DNA from: Bacteroidaceae bacterium
Lineage (GTDB): Bacteria; Bacteroidota; Bacteroidia; Bacteroidales; Bacteroidaceae
Direction: 5' to 3'
Length of the DNA: 53,721 bases
NCBI GenBank assembly: GCA_024698925.1
Contig: JAILQO010000082.1
Span: 1 to 53,721 of the forward strand
Of the stretch, positions 1 to 8,246 are shown piece by piece. The position numbers were made by a program, and so were the translations under genes. The stretch's first letter is position 1. Each line of letters begins with the position of its first letter. The notes below the pieces were generated by a model. That model worked only from the letters and a program-made list of their open reading frames with translations. It was not told the DNA's origin and did not search any database.

Positions 1-38
1 CCTCCCTCACGGGAGGGGTCGGGTGGTGGGTCTTTTTT
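1..38. repeat. GC-rich palindromic repeat downstream of the LRR gene
   Basis: Perfect inverted repeat CCTCCC-TCAC-GGGAGG at 1-16, followed by a GGGTCGGGTGGTGGG tract and a T-run. It lies just past the stop of the leucine-rich-repeat gene. The same CCCTCC/GGAGGG design recurs inside several coding regions of this window, so I read it as an interspersed repeat. It could also help terminate transcription entering from the left. Confidence 0.55.
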
Positions 39-3000
39 TTACTTCACCCTCACCTTTGCACTCACGCCATCCACACTCACTACATACACGCCTCTCTTCA
101 GCGCGATGAAGCCGTTGCCGTCGTGCTGAGCGGATTGTGCACCGCTGGTGGTATAGACATTGATGGTCTTGCCTTCGGCGCCGCCGATGGCGATGCCGCC
201 ATCTTGCTTACCGATGCAGACACCTGTCTTTCTCGTCATTGCATTGATAGCAGTTGCCTCGTCACTTGGACGCAGCAGGAAGCGGTCATTGAAGGAGCCT
301 GCGGCGGTATCGAAGTCATAGGTGCCGAGGCTGAGGTCAAAGGTGGTATTCAGCTTGGTATCTACCAGCACCATTGGCATATCCATGCGTGGGGCACCAA
401 TACAGAATCTACCGGCCTTTTTCGCCGTGTACCCTAGGCGGATGTCGCCCTGCAGCGGACGCTCGTTGATAGCCATATTGATACCGTTCTCTATCGAGTA
501 GAGCTGTGCCTCGGCCTCATTGCTAAGGAACTTAGAAGCATCGCAGTCTAGTTCGTAGTCGCGGCTCTTCTTCTCGTTTAGTACTACACGTGTGCGGTCG
601 GCCTGTTCGTCGCCACAGAACATCTCCAGATTGATCAGGCGGCGCTCAGGCGTGATGCCTGCGCGGCGGCGAGCCTTCACGCGCTCTGCCTTCTTCGTCT
701 GTCCCTGATTATAGCTCTCGCGGCGGGCAGGCTCGAAGTTGATTTCATCAACCTCCGTGGGCTTCTGTACGAAGAAGGCCTCGTAGGGCTGCAGGTGACA
801 CTCATCGTCGGCAGGACGATAGGCTGTATAGGTGCCGTTGTTATACACCGTGATGGGTGCATCGAAATCATCTTCCAAGAAGTCGTAGAAGCTGGAGTAA
901 GGATTACCCACGAGGTTCCAACTGGCATTGGCCGCGTTGGCTGATGCATAAGCCACCAACGTCTTCGGGCGATCGCCGCCGAACTTGGGATGGCTGAACT
1001 CAACAATCAGGTTGCCCGTATGGCTGCTCTGGAAGGCATAGCCCACACCTGCAGTCAGCGTAGAGCTCGTCACCGTCTTCCAACCACCGCTACCATTCGT
1101 TGCACGATAGGCTCCGTCATAATAGCGCCAAGCATACTGACCAGGATAGGTACAGTTGGCAATCGTCACGTCGTAGGGGAAGCAGAAGAAGTACCAGCGA
1201 CTGGCCTTCACGTTTATCTTCACGCGCAGGGTGTTCACCGTCAGGTTACCTTCCTCTTCACCGTCGTCCTCACCAATCAGCGAACCACCCTGACCTTCAC
1301 CATTAAGCACCTGATCCACATTGTTGAATTCCTGTGGCTCATCACCCTCAACAGTAAATGAGCCTTGTGAGTTGATTTCACCATCCACATGCTCGCCATT
1401 GCTCATGTCAGGTATGCGTTGGTCGTCCTCACCCATTACAATGTCGCTGTTCGTCGGCACCTTAGTATAATCGTCAGCGCTCAACGTCGTCTTGTTCACA
1501 TTCACGAACTGGCTCCAGTTCGTGTCGTAATAATAGTTGTTATAGAGAAACTCAGGGACATACAACTGCTGGTGAGTGTAGTCGTTGAATGTGTCAGAGC
1601 CAATGCTGATGATGTCAGGCATATAGGCATAGATAGTCTTCAGGCTTGAGCAGTAATCGAAGGCCCTTTCGCCAATTGATGTAAGATAGGGAGGCAGGTG
1701 CATTTCGGTAATGGAAGAACAACTCGAAAATGCTCTATCGCTTATTGTCTTGAGCTGTTCTGGCAGATGGATGCTCGTTAGCTTACTGCAGCTAAGGAAT
1801 GCATCATTTCTAATGAGTGTAACAGACTCCGGGATATTGATAGAAGTTAGACTGTAGCAATTATAGCACATATTTGATGGAATTTCCGTAATACCCTCGG
1901 GTAATGTCAGCGATTTAAGTTTTTGACAGCCAAAAAATGCATTACCATCCAATGCCGTAATATCCTTAGGGAACTTGAATGACACAATATTGGTCGGGGC
2001 AAAATAACCAGTTACGACGTTATCTTTAGTTTTATATGTTTGATAATAAGCATAAGAACTTGCTACCACATTGGCTTCGGAAAGATCTAAGTCCACAAGG
2101 TTAATCATCTTGTTGCGGAACACCATCACGTCATAGCTGTTGAACGTGCCTTTCACTTTCAGGCGTAGAACATTTCGTAACAAATCTTCGCCAATGGCTT
2201 CTGCTACAGCCGATGTGGATTCGTTGGCCGTTACATCAACTGTCTTTTCAATATGGTCGGCATCAACAATCGCATTAGCGCTTGCCGACCATGCTTCGCG
2301 ATAGACATCAACACATGCATGTGGGACCACCAATTTGGCACTTTCACCCAAACCGCTTTGAGTACAGGGTGTAGCGGAATTAAATGTAACAACCATGCCA
2401 TGTTCTCCAAAAGCTCCCTGATATATCGTTTCTACACTCGAGGGGATTGTAATTGACATCAGATTGTTGCAATACCTGAAAGCATCTTTCCCGATTGATG
2501 TGAGTCCCTCGGGGAGTATGATAGAGGTCAGTCTGCAACTTTGAAACGCTCCTTCTCCGATAGATGTGACGCTGTTGGGGATGTTGATGGAGGTCAGGCC
2601 GCTAGCGAACGTATAGGCTCCAATGGATGTGATACCATCGGGTAGGGTAATGGAGGTCAGTTTGTGGCAACCACAGAACGCATAGTTTCCAATGGAGGTG
2701 ACGCTGTTGGGGATATCAACGGAGGTCAGGCTAGAACAGAAACCGAACGCAAAGTATCCAATGGACGTGACTCCGTCGGGAAGGGTGATAGAGGTCAGGC
2801 TGGAGCACTGATAGAACGCATAGCTTCCAATGGACGTGACATTATACTCTGTTTCACTAATATATACCTTAGAAGGAATTGTCAGGTCTGCAGGGATTGT
2901 TCCACTAATGCAAGGAGTAGAGTTTCCATTATACAAATTGGCATTACTTCCCGAAGTTGTAAAACTCCAAATCGTTCCATTGGCATCAGTCCACTCATAG

Positions 3001-3065
3001 GCCGATGCGGAAATGCTGGTCAACAACGCCAGCAAAGTAAGTATAAAATGTTTTGGTTTCATCAT
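39..3065 (-). CDS. BspA-type leucine-rich-repeat surface protein
   Basis: Secreted protein of 1008 residues. Residues 1-22 form a signal peptide ending ASA. Two blocks of roughly 23-residue BspA/LRR_5 repeats follow (about 74-245 and 355-500), with units such as LTSITLPDGVTSIG and NYAFCGC. An acidic linker (about 545-600) leads to a beta-rich C-terminal half. The last 40 residues (INVYTTSGAQ ... GVYVVSVDG ... KVRVK) resemble the short C-terminal sorting domains of Bacteroidetes secreted proteins; that assignment is by pattern only. BspA-type repeats are known for adhesion, but the ligand here is unknown. The LRR-coding DNA (about 2480-2840) has near-identical 69-bp units and looks more AT-rich than the 3' half. 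The start is the first of two adjacent ATGs. Probably co-transcribed with the secreted protein 27 bp upstream. Confidence 0.85.
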   Translation of the reverse strand: MMKPKHFILTLLALLTSISASAYEWTDANGTIWSFTTSGSNANLYNGNSTPCISGTIPADLTIPSKVYISETEYNVTSIGSYAFYQCSSLTSITLPDGVTSIGYFAFGFCSSLTSVDIPNSVTSIGNYAFCGCHKLTSITLPDGITSIGAYTFASGLTSINIPNSVTSIGEGAFQSCRLTSIILPEGLTSIGKDAFRYCNNLMSITIPSSVETIYQGAFGEHGMVVTFNSATPCTQSGLGESAKLVVPHACVDVYREAWSASANAIVDADHIEKTVDVTANESTSAVAEAIGEDLLRNVLRLKVKGTFNSYDVMVFRNKMINLVDLDLSEANVVASSYAYYQTYKTKDNVVTGYFAPTNIVSFKFPKDITALDGNAFFGCQKLKSLTLPEGITEIPSNMCYNCYSLTSINIPESVTLIRNDAFLSCSKLTSIHLPEQLKTISDRAFSSCSSITEMHLPPYLTSIGERAFDYCSSLKTIYAYMPDIISIGSDTFNDYTHQQLYVPEFLYNNYYYDTNWSQFVNVNKTTLSADDYTKVPTNSDIVMGEDDQRIPDMSNGEHVDGEINSQGSFTVEGDEPQEFNNVDQVLNGEGQGGSLIGEDDGEEEGNLTVNTLRVKINVKASRWYFFCFPYDVTIANCTYPGQYAWRYYDGAYRATNGSGGWKTVTSSTLTAGVGYAFQSSHTGNLIVEFSHPKFGGDRPKTLVAYASANAANASWNLVGNPYSSFYDFLEDDFDAPITVYNNGTYTAYRPADDECHLQPYEAFFVQKPTEVDEINFEPARRESYNQGQTKKAERVKARRRAGITPERRLINLEMFCGDEQADRTRVVLNEKKSRDYELDCDASKFLSNEAEAQLYSIENGINMAINERPLQGDIRLGYTAKKAGRFCIGAPRMDMPMVLVDTKLNTTFDLSLGTYDFDTAAGSFNDRFLLRPSDEATAINAMTRKTGVCIGKQDGGIAIGGAEGKTINVYTTSGAQSAQHDGNGFIALKRGVYVVSVDGVSAKVRVK

Positions 3066-3092
3066 TGTATATTTTTTTTATGTTTTATTCAG

Positions 3093-4247
3093 TTACTTCA
3101 CAACCACCTTACGCGTACCTTTTATATATATACCGCGCGTGGGAGAAGAGACGGGGCGACCGGAAAGGTCGTATAAATTGACAATGGATAATGGATAATT
3201 GACAATTGTTTTTATGCCATCGGGGTCGCTGAAGTTGAAGGCGAAGGATTTGACGCCAGGGGTAATAGAGGGCGTGAAGTAACAGCGGCCAGCGGGGAGG
3301 CTGAAAGTGACGCCCTCTGCATCGTAGAACATCGGCCCCTCACCTTGGTTCTGCAAGATGTAGCCTGTATTGACTGTTGTTCCGGTTAGCACACCTGTGA
3401 GGAAACCATTAGCAAAGATATCCGTCACGTTATCACCAGAGAACGAAACCGTGCCGCTGATGCTGCCCGAATACCCGCTCTCGGCATAGACGATATACGG
3501 TGTGCAGGCTGCTAAGCTGGCGGCTGGTGTCAGCGTCAGCAGGTCACCGTCAATGGCATTGCAAGTATAAGCCTTCAGTCCGCTTGGCAGATCGGCATCG
3601 AACGGCAGAATCAATGTGCCCACCTTGTTATCAGCTGAGACATTCAAAGGTAGCGTGCGCGAAGTGGGAATACCCGTCGTGAACGGACGGCAGGCGAAAT
3701 CAGCAGGCACATACTTCTCAGCTGCAGATGTAGTCAAATTCAAGCCGGTTAGCTTCACGATGGGCTTGGGAGAGAAGCTGGAGGTAAAAGCAGATTCGTC
3801 AATTGTGACATAGACGTTGAACAACTTTCCCGAGGTTTTTCTGAGATTAGAGCTTTGAGTAGAAGCACAGCCCACACGTAGTTGATAAGAGTTGTGTAAT
3901 GCACGTGAAATAGTGTGAGTATAGTTTCCACCAGATTTTGGATACATCTTATCGCCATCGTTCATGAATACGAAATAGGTTTCATCATCCTCACCATCAG
4001 GAACGCCATAGATTACATGAATACCTACCGGTAGGAAGAGATCTAAGTTATAAGCTGAGTAAGTCCCACTTCCGCTTAAACTGACGGTGAAATAATAGGC
4101 GCCTGTATGGGTTTCATCGTCCCATGTAAATTCATCGTCGTAGTCTAGGTCGCTAACCGTAAACGTATCGTCGGTAGGTGTTCCTTGTGCCCCTGCAGTC
4201 TTTGGCAGCAGCGCGCACATCATAAATAAAAGTAGAATCTTCTTCAT
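3093..4247 (-). CDS. Secreted protein of unknown function with C-terminal sorting-like tail
   Basis: A 384-residue protein with a clear signal peptide (1-20, cleavage after AGA). The body is beta-rich and matches no enzyme family I recognise. Its C-terminus (VNLYDLSGRPV ... RGIYIKGTRKVVVK) follows the Bacteroidetes pattern of a type IX-like sorting tail; this is inference. The stretch encoding residues about 348-357 (NYPLSIVN) is a run of 7-bp repeats at 3178-3208, so part of the tail appears to be repeat-derived. The gene heads a two-gene unit with the LRR protein, behind a long structured leader and a strong-looking promoter at 4628-4658. Confidence 0.75.
   Translation of the reverse strand: MKKILLLFMMCALLPKTAGAQGTPTDDTFTVSDLDYDDEFTWDDETHTGAYYFTVSLSGSGTYSAYNLDLFLPVGIHVIYGVPDGEDDETYFVFMNDGDKMYPKSGGNYTHTISRALHNSYQLRVGCASTQSSNLRKTSGKLFNVYVTIDESAFTSSFSPKPIVKLTGLNLTTSAAEKYVPADFACRPFTTGIPTSRTLPLNVSADNKVGTLILPFDADLPSGLKAYTCNAIDGDLLTLTPAASLAACTPYIVYAESGYSGSISGTVSFSGDNVTDIFANGFLTGVLTGTTVNTGYILQNQGEGPMFYDAEGVTFSLPAGRCYFTPSITPGVKSFAFNFSDPDGIKTIVNYPLSIVNLYDLSGRPVSSPTRGIYIKGTRKVVVK
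3178..3208. repeat. Heptanucleotide repeat run inside a CDS
   Basis: Four consecutive 7-bp units (TTGACAA, TGGATAA, TGGATAA, TTGACAA) plus a partial fifth. They are read in frame within the C-terminal part of the 384-residue secreted protein. The units belong to the same 7-bp-period class seen at 8010-8114 and 21062-21164. Confidence 0.8.
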
Positions 4248-4621
4248 GCGTTATAGGGTTTTTAATTGTTTCATTCCTGTGGTCTCTCAGTCCCAAAGAA
4301 GACCTATGTACATGATGAAGCGTGGAACTGTATGTTCCATCTTCAAGCTGAGGTACGTAGGATGAACCCGAACGGTAAAGATGATTAAGACCAGTTCCAC
4401 GCTGACGCGTGAAGCTGTTAAGTCTTTCTTTAACCGTTCTGAGTTCCTACGCATGTAGGTCCTCCGGGGATTTGCAATATTGAAAGTTTCCTACGTTTTC
4501 AGCTTGCAAGAGACGAGCATAACGCTTCGTTTTAATTCCAATAAGTTGTGTGCCGGCCGCTGCCAGCTACCCCATTTCTCGCCACCATTCAGCATGCAAA
4601 TAGCAGCGAATCAGAGGTTTC
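4248..4621 (-). promoter_or_regulatory. Long structured 5' leader, possibly bistable
   Basis: About 370 nt separate the predicted transcription start (near 4621) from the ATG at 4247. On the minus strand three nested helices can form a long rod: 4344-4361 with 4490-4506 (CAAGCTGA and ACGTAGG against their complements), 4370-4381 with 4427-4439 (GAACGG/CCGTTC plus TAAAGA/TCTTTA), and a hairpin at 4387-4426 with a CACGC/GCGTG stem. A competing perfect 10-bp helix pairs 4321-4330 (CGTGGAACTG) with 4392-4401 and would break the inner hairpin. Smaller hairpins occur at 4282-4305 and 4446-4459. No known riboswitch class was recognised; tmRNA, RNase P and 6S signatures were looked for and not seen. 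Confidence 0.5.
4491..4595 (-). CDS. Possible 34-residue leader peptide
   Basis: Small ORF inside the structured leader: ATG at 4595, TAG ending at 4491. It begins MLNGGEKWGSWQRPAHNLLE. It starts about 25 nt after the predicted transcription start, and its stop codon falls within the strand (4490-4506) that forms the outer leader helix. A translating ribosome would therefore melt that helix, which is the geometry of an attenuator or coupling peptide. There is no proof of translation; a chance ORF is possible. Confidence 0.3.
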   Translation of the reverse strand: MLNGGEKWGSWQRPAHNLLELKRSVMLVSCKLKT

Positions 4622-4627
4622 ACGCCG

Positions 4628-4658
4628 CAAATGTAGCGATTAATCTGATTCACACAAA
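4628..4658 (-). promoter_or_regulatory. Bacteroidetes-type promoter for the secreted-protein unit
   Basis: On the minus strand TTTG (4655-4658), a 19-bp spacer, then TACATTTG (4628-4635). Both boxes match the Bacteroidetes primary sigma consensus TTTG/N19-21/TAnnTTTG exactly. Confidence 0.75.
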
Positions 4659-4831
4659 GAAAAACTCGAAAAAGTTTGGAGGAATCAAAGAAAATGTGGA
4701 AGAAAAAGTTTAATAAGCCCTTCCCTTAGTTCTAAACCACTACCCTGAATCAGGGGAATGGTTTGATTAGTTTTTAAATCCGTGGCATAATTATCCGTTG
4801 TTCAAGATGGGGCACGAATAAGCCCAAATAG

Positions 4832-4893
4832 CGCTGAATCGATTCAGACAATCGAGTGAATTAACTCATTGGATCGTTTGAATCGATTCAGCG
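4832..4893. terminator. Hairpin terminator or twin-palindrome site
   Basis: Inverted repeat with 15-bp perfect arms CGCTGAATCGATTCA (4832-4846) and its complement (4879-4893); the loop has further partial pairing. TTTTT follows on the plus strand. It lies 170 bp past the stop of the minus-strand gene 5063-5821, so it could end that transcript, though the T-run favours the plus strand. Each arm contains the perfect 12-bp palindrome TGAATCGATTCA, so it could also be a pair of operator sites. Confidence 0.45.
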
Positions 4894-4955
4894 TTTTTAG
4901 TCACACCCCAAAAAGGTGATTTATGCGGCCTCGTAGATGTAGTTACGGAACAGGC

Positions 4956-5055
4956 TTTTTTCACAGCGTGGCCGCTGTTGGCCGCCCTCCGCGTAGGAGT
5001 TACGCTCCGGCCACTCGCGCCGAACAGCCAAAGGGCTGTTCTAAATCAAAGATTT
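4956..5055. repeat. Hairpin-rich repeat module shared with the fold-back element
   Basis: Positions about 4956-5022 (TTTTTTCACAGCG, then CGCTGTT, CCCTCCGCGTAGGAGTTACG, CGGCC, CTCG) closely match the outer part of both arms of the 605-bp fold-back element at 19264-19868. The module forms two small hairpins (ACAGCG/CGCTGT and GCGTA/TACGC). Two more hairpins follow directly: AACAGCC-AAAG-GGCTGTT (about 5023-5040) and AAATC-AAA-GATTT (about 5043-5055). It abuts the stop codon of the gene at 5063. The rest of 4659-5062 holds no recognisable gene. Confidence 0.65.
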
Positions 5056-5062
5056 ACGCTCG

Positions 5063-5821
5063 TTACCAATCGTCGTCCTCGTTGCCTACGAGTCCGTTCT
5101 TGATGGCCTCGTTGATTTTGTCGAGGATGGCGTTGGAGTAGGCGTGGGTCATGACCAGCGCCTTGGAGCAGGTGCGCTTCTTGTTGTCCTTATCCACGAA
5201 GGGGTAGTGCTGCGCAATCTCCCACTGCTCATCGTAGAGGCGGCGGTCGGTCTTATCGTCCTTCATGCGCTTGCCGTCACCGAGGATGTTCAGGTTATCC
5301 AGGCTGCTGTCGCTGTTATCCAGGATACCGCCTAACCAACCGGCGGCCTCAGCCTTGAGGATATCATAGTTCTGGACGGTGTAGGTGACGCGGACGCGAC
5401 CTTCCTTGATGTCGATGCGGATCACGGGGGTGATGCTGACAATATAACGGTTGAGGGTACCAGTGTGAGTGGCGATGCCGTCGATGGTGGAGGAAATGAT
5501 GATGCAGCCGGACTCCTTGTCGTTGAGGCTGATGGCCTGCTTGTCCTTGAAGGTGGCTGTAGTCCAGTAGTTCAGGGCGAGATAGAGCTGTTCCTTGGTC
5601 TTGTTAGGTGTTTCGATCACTTCCTGATAGGTGAGGGATTGGTTCTTGTCGAACGTCAGTCCTTCGGCGATGTTCTTGGCAGCATCGAGCCACTTGTCGC
5701 CGTAGCGCTCCTTGGCATACTTCTCGAGATCGGAGGCCTTCATGACTTGGGCCTGGATGGTGAGGGAGCCGCACACCAACATCAGGGCGGCCAGCATCCA
5801 ATGTGCGATTGTTTTCATCAT
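5063..5821 (-). CDS. Secreted protein, DUF4468-like
   Basis: A 252-residue protein with an N-terminal signal peptide (about 1-24, ending IQA). The mature part has a predicted alpha/beta arrangement with a segment like YWTTATFKDKQAISLNDKESGCIIISST, typical in outline of the DUF4468 (TBP-like fold) proteins common in Bacteroidetes; the family call is from memory of the pattern. It ends in an acidic NEDDDW tail. Its start is 41 bp after the recG stop on the same strand, so it is likely the last gene of the yifB-recG string. Biochemical role unknown. Two adjacent ATGs (5821 and 5818) are possible starts. Confidence 0.65.
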   Translation of the reverse strand: MMKTIAHWMLAALMLVCGSLTIQAQVMKASDLEKYAKERYGDKWLDAAKNIAEGLTFDKNQSLTYQEVIETPNKTKEQLYLALNYWTTATFKDKQAISLNDKESGCIIISSTIDGIATHTGTLNRYIVSITPVIRIDIKEGRVRVTYTVQNYDILKAEAAGWLGGILDNSDSSLDNLNILGDGKRMKDDKTDRRLYDEQWEIAQHYPFVDKDNKKRTCSKALVMTHAYSNAILDKINEAIKNGLVGNEDDDW

Positions 5822-5862
5822 TCAGCGTTTATTAAGTGAATAATCATTTTGTTTTATCTTCA

Positions 5863-8193
5863 TTAGCTGATATTACTCCAGTCGATATCATTTTGGTTGA
5901 GTTCACGCAGGTGGCGCCACATCGCAGCGTATTCGGGCTTTTGCTGGTCGGGGTCCTCGTCGAGGATGCGGTTGGCGGTGTCACGTGCCAGCTGCACGAG
6001 CTGTCCATCGCGCGCCAGATTGGCGATGTGCAGGTCAAAGGCCATACCGCTCTGCTGTGTGCCCTCGAGATCGCCCGGGCCGCGGAACTTGAGGTCAGCC
6101 TCGGCAATCTCAAAGCCGTCGTTGGTCTCGCACATGATCTCAATGCGCTTCTTGGTATCCTGCGAGAGGTTGTACTTGGTGACCAGGATGCAGTAGCTCT
6201 GCTCCGCACCACGGCCTACGCGGCCGCGTAGCTGGTGCAACTGTGCCAGACCGAAACGCTCGGCGTTCTGAATCACCATCACGGAGGCATTGGGGACGTT
6301 GACGCCTACTTCGATGACCGTCGTTGCGACGAGTATCTGCGTCTCGCCGCGCACAAAGCGATCCATTTCCGCATCCTTCTCGACGGACTTCATCTGGCCG
6401 TGTACCTTGGAGATGTGCAGACTGGGGAAGGCGTGGCATAGTTCCTCGTAGCCGTTCTCGAGGTCCTGCATGTCCATCTTCTCGCTCTCCTTGATGAGGG
6501 GATAGACGACATAGACCTGACGTCCCTTCTGGATTTCCGTGAGGATGCCATGATAGAGCGATTCCGTGCGCTCCTGCCAGAAATGGCGCGTCTCGATGGG
6601 CTTGCGGCCCGGCGGTAGTTCGTCGATGACGCTCACGTCGAGGTCGCCATAGAGGGTCATTGCCAACGTGCGGGGAATGGGCGTAGCAGTCATGACGAGG
6701 ACGTGGGGATAAGAGCCGTCTCCATCTCCGCCACCCAGAGAGGGCGTCTTTTTCCATAGCTTGGCACGCTGGGCAACGCCGAAGCGGTGTTGCTCGTCAA
6801 TCACGACAAGGCCCAACCGACGGAAGGCTACGGTATCCTCCAGCACGGCGTGGGTGCCAATAAGGATCTGCACCTCGCCCGTGCGTGTTCCTTCTAATAT
6901 GGGATCGCGCCGCTTCTTACCCTTCACGGCGCCCGTCAGTAGTTCTACCCGCACAGGCATATCCTTGAGGAACGCACGGAAGGTGGCATAGTGCTGTTCT
7001 GCCAGTATCTCCGTGGGTGCCATGAGGCAGGCCTGATAGCCGTTGTCCAAGGCGATGAGCATCGTCATGAGAGCTACGAGGGTCTTGCCAGACCCAACGT
7101 CGCCCTGCAGGAGGCGGTTCATCTGACGCCCGCTGCCCATGTCGCGCCGCATCTCGCGGATAACACGCTTCTGGGCATTGGTCAGCTCAAAAGGGAGATA
7201 GTGGTGATAGAATGTATTGAAATAGTCGCCGATGGTACTGAAAACGTGTCCGAAGACGGTTTGCTGGCGCTGGCGGGCATAGCGCAGGATGCCCAACTGG
7301 ATAAAGAAGAGTTCCTCGAACTTCTGACGATAGGTGGCACGCCGTAGCGCATCGGCCGACGGCGGGTAATGCAAGTCGTGGAGCGACTGCCAAAGGGGCA
7401 CGAGCAGGAGTTGTTGGATGATGTTAGCCGGTAGGGTCTCGGAGAGCCCAATCGGACTTTCAGCGAGCTTGGCAAACAACGTGTTGGTGAAGCGCTCCAT
7501 GCTACGGCTGTTGAGACCGCCTTTCTTCATCCGTTCGGTGGTGTTGTAGTAGGGCTGCAAGCCCATCGTGCCGAGTTGCAGACTCTCGGCCGGGTCTATA
7601 TCGGGATGGGCAATATTCAGGCGGCCGTTGAACACGTTTGGGCGCCCGAAGACGATGTACTGCTTACCAATCAGGTAGCTTTTCTTGATCCACTTGAAGG
7701 CGCCTGCTTGGAACCAGATGAGGTCGAGGATGCCCTGACCATCGGTGAAATGGGCGATTAAATGACGCTTACGTCCCTGACCTTCCTCCTCAAAACTCAG
7801 AATCTCACCCTTGACCTGCACGAACGGCATGTCCGCCGTCAGCTCATGGATATAGTAGAGGCGCGTGCGGTCAATGTGCTTGTAAGGGAAGTAGTACAGC
7901 AGGTCGCGGAACGTCGTGATTCCGAGTTCCGATTCCAGCAGTTTGGCACGTTGAGGGCCTACGCCAGGCAGGTAGGTGATGGAGGTGGAGAGGTCGATGG
8001 GAGTGGAAATTGAGAATGGAGAATTAAGAATTGAGAATGGAGAATTAAGAATTGAGAATGGAGAATTAAGAATTGAGAATTGAAAAGTGAAAAGTGAAAA
8101 GTGAAAAGTGAAAAATGACGTGTAGCCCGCAATATTTATAAATGATGAATGACGAATGACGAATGATGAATGATGAATAAGAGTTACCCTCAT
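5863..8193 (-). CDS. recG: ATP-dependent DNA helicase RecG
   Basis: RecG remodels stalled replication forks and Holliday junctions. The ORF is 776 residues, against about 700 for the family. The canonical N-terminus begins near residue 70 ([16 protein letters not shown]). The wedge/OB domain follows, then Walker A GDVGSGKT, the DEQHRFG box and [10 protein letters not shown], and a helicase C domain with [19 protein letters not shown]. Residues 1-63 read straight through two repeat arrays (8010-8114 and 8144-8193) and give FSILNSP-type repeats. No ATG exists between the repeats and the conserved domain, so the start is either ATG 8193 inside the repeat or a non-ATG codon near 8000. About twelve residues ([12 protein letters not shown]) are inserted just before the [10 protein letters not shown] motif. 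Downstream of the GH109-like gene. Confidence 0.92.
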   Translation of the reverse strand: MRVTLIHHSSFVIRHSSFINIAGYTSFFTFHFSLFTFQFSILNSPFSILNSPFSILNSPFSISTPIDLSTSITYLPGVGPQRAKLLESELGITTFRDLLYYFPYKHIDRTRLYYIHELTADMPFVQVKGEILSFEEEGQGRKRHLIAHFTDGQGILDLIWFQAGAFKWIKKSYLIGKQYIVFGRPNVFNGRLNIAHPDIDPAESLQLGTMGLQPYYNTTERMKKGGLNSRSMERFTNTLFAKLAESPIGLSETLPANIIQQLLLVPLWQSLHDLHYPPSADALRRATYRQKFEELFFIQLGILRYARQRQQTVFGHVFSTIGDYFNTFYHHYLPFELTNAQKRVIREMRRDMGSGRQMNRLLQGDVGSGKTLVALMTMLIALDNGYQACLMAPTEILAEQHYATFRAFLKDMPVRVELLTGAVKGKKRRDPILEGTRTGEVQILIGTHAVLEDTVAFRRLGLVVIDEQHRFGVAQRAKLWKKTPSLGGGDGDGSYPHVLVMTATPIPRTLAMTLYGDLDVSVIDELPPGRKPIETRHFWQERTESLYHGILTEIQKGRQVYVVYPLIKESEKMDMQDLENGYEELCHAFPSLHISKVHGQMKSVEKDAEMDRFVRGETQILVATTVIEVGVNVPNASVMVIQNAERFGLAQLHQLRGRVGRGAEQSYCILVTKYNLSQDTKKRIEIMCETNDGFEIAEADLKFRGPGDLEGTQQSGMAFDLHIANLARDGQLVQLARDTANRILDEDPDQQKPEYAAMWRHLRELNQNDIDWSNIS
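6712..6748. repeat. Short in-frame insertion in recG
   Basis: About 36 bp coding for [12 protein letters not shown], placed between the DEQH box segment and the MTATP motif, where RecG proteins normally have only a few residues. The DNA has a CGCC...GGCG inverted repeat and a CCCTCT tract like the other GC-rich insertions in this window. Confidence 0.5.
8010..8114. repeat. Array of fifteen 7-bp repeats at the 5' end of recG
   Basis: Fifteen uninterrupted heptamers. Ten follow the cycle TTGAGAA/TGGAGAA/TTAAGAA, one is TTGAAAA and four are GTGAAAA. Read on the minus strand they encode the FSILNSP repeat of RecG's N-terminal extension, because three heptamers equal seven codons. Confidence 0.9.
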
Positions 8194-8246
8194 TATTAAA
8201 AGGTTTATTTTATTTGTTATTTGTCATTCGTAATTTGTAATTATTA
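8144..8246. repeat. Heptamer-armed element, copy A
   Basis: Left arm: five units of GATGAAT/GACGAAT (8144-8178). Core: AAGAGTTACCCTC followed by an AT-rich stretch (8179-8218). Right arm: ATTTGTC, ATTCGTA, ATTTGTA (8219-8239), which is inverted relative to the left arm. It spans the junction of two minus-strand genes. It contains the recG ATG (8193) and the stop codon plus last ten or so residues of the GH109-like gene. Copies B and C are at 40142-40307 and 49552-49640. Confidence 0.8.

Noticed and set aside
39..3065. Diversity-generating retroelement target in the LRR gene
   Set aside because: No reverse transcriptase or template repeat was found in the window, and the repeat differences are not limited to A positions.
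4248..4621. tmRNA, RNase P RNA or 6S RNA
   Set aside because: The tmRNA tag and acceptor ends, and the RNase P core motifs, were looked for and not found. The region leads directly into an ORF, so a leader fits better; 6S cannot be fully excluded.
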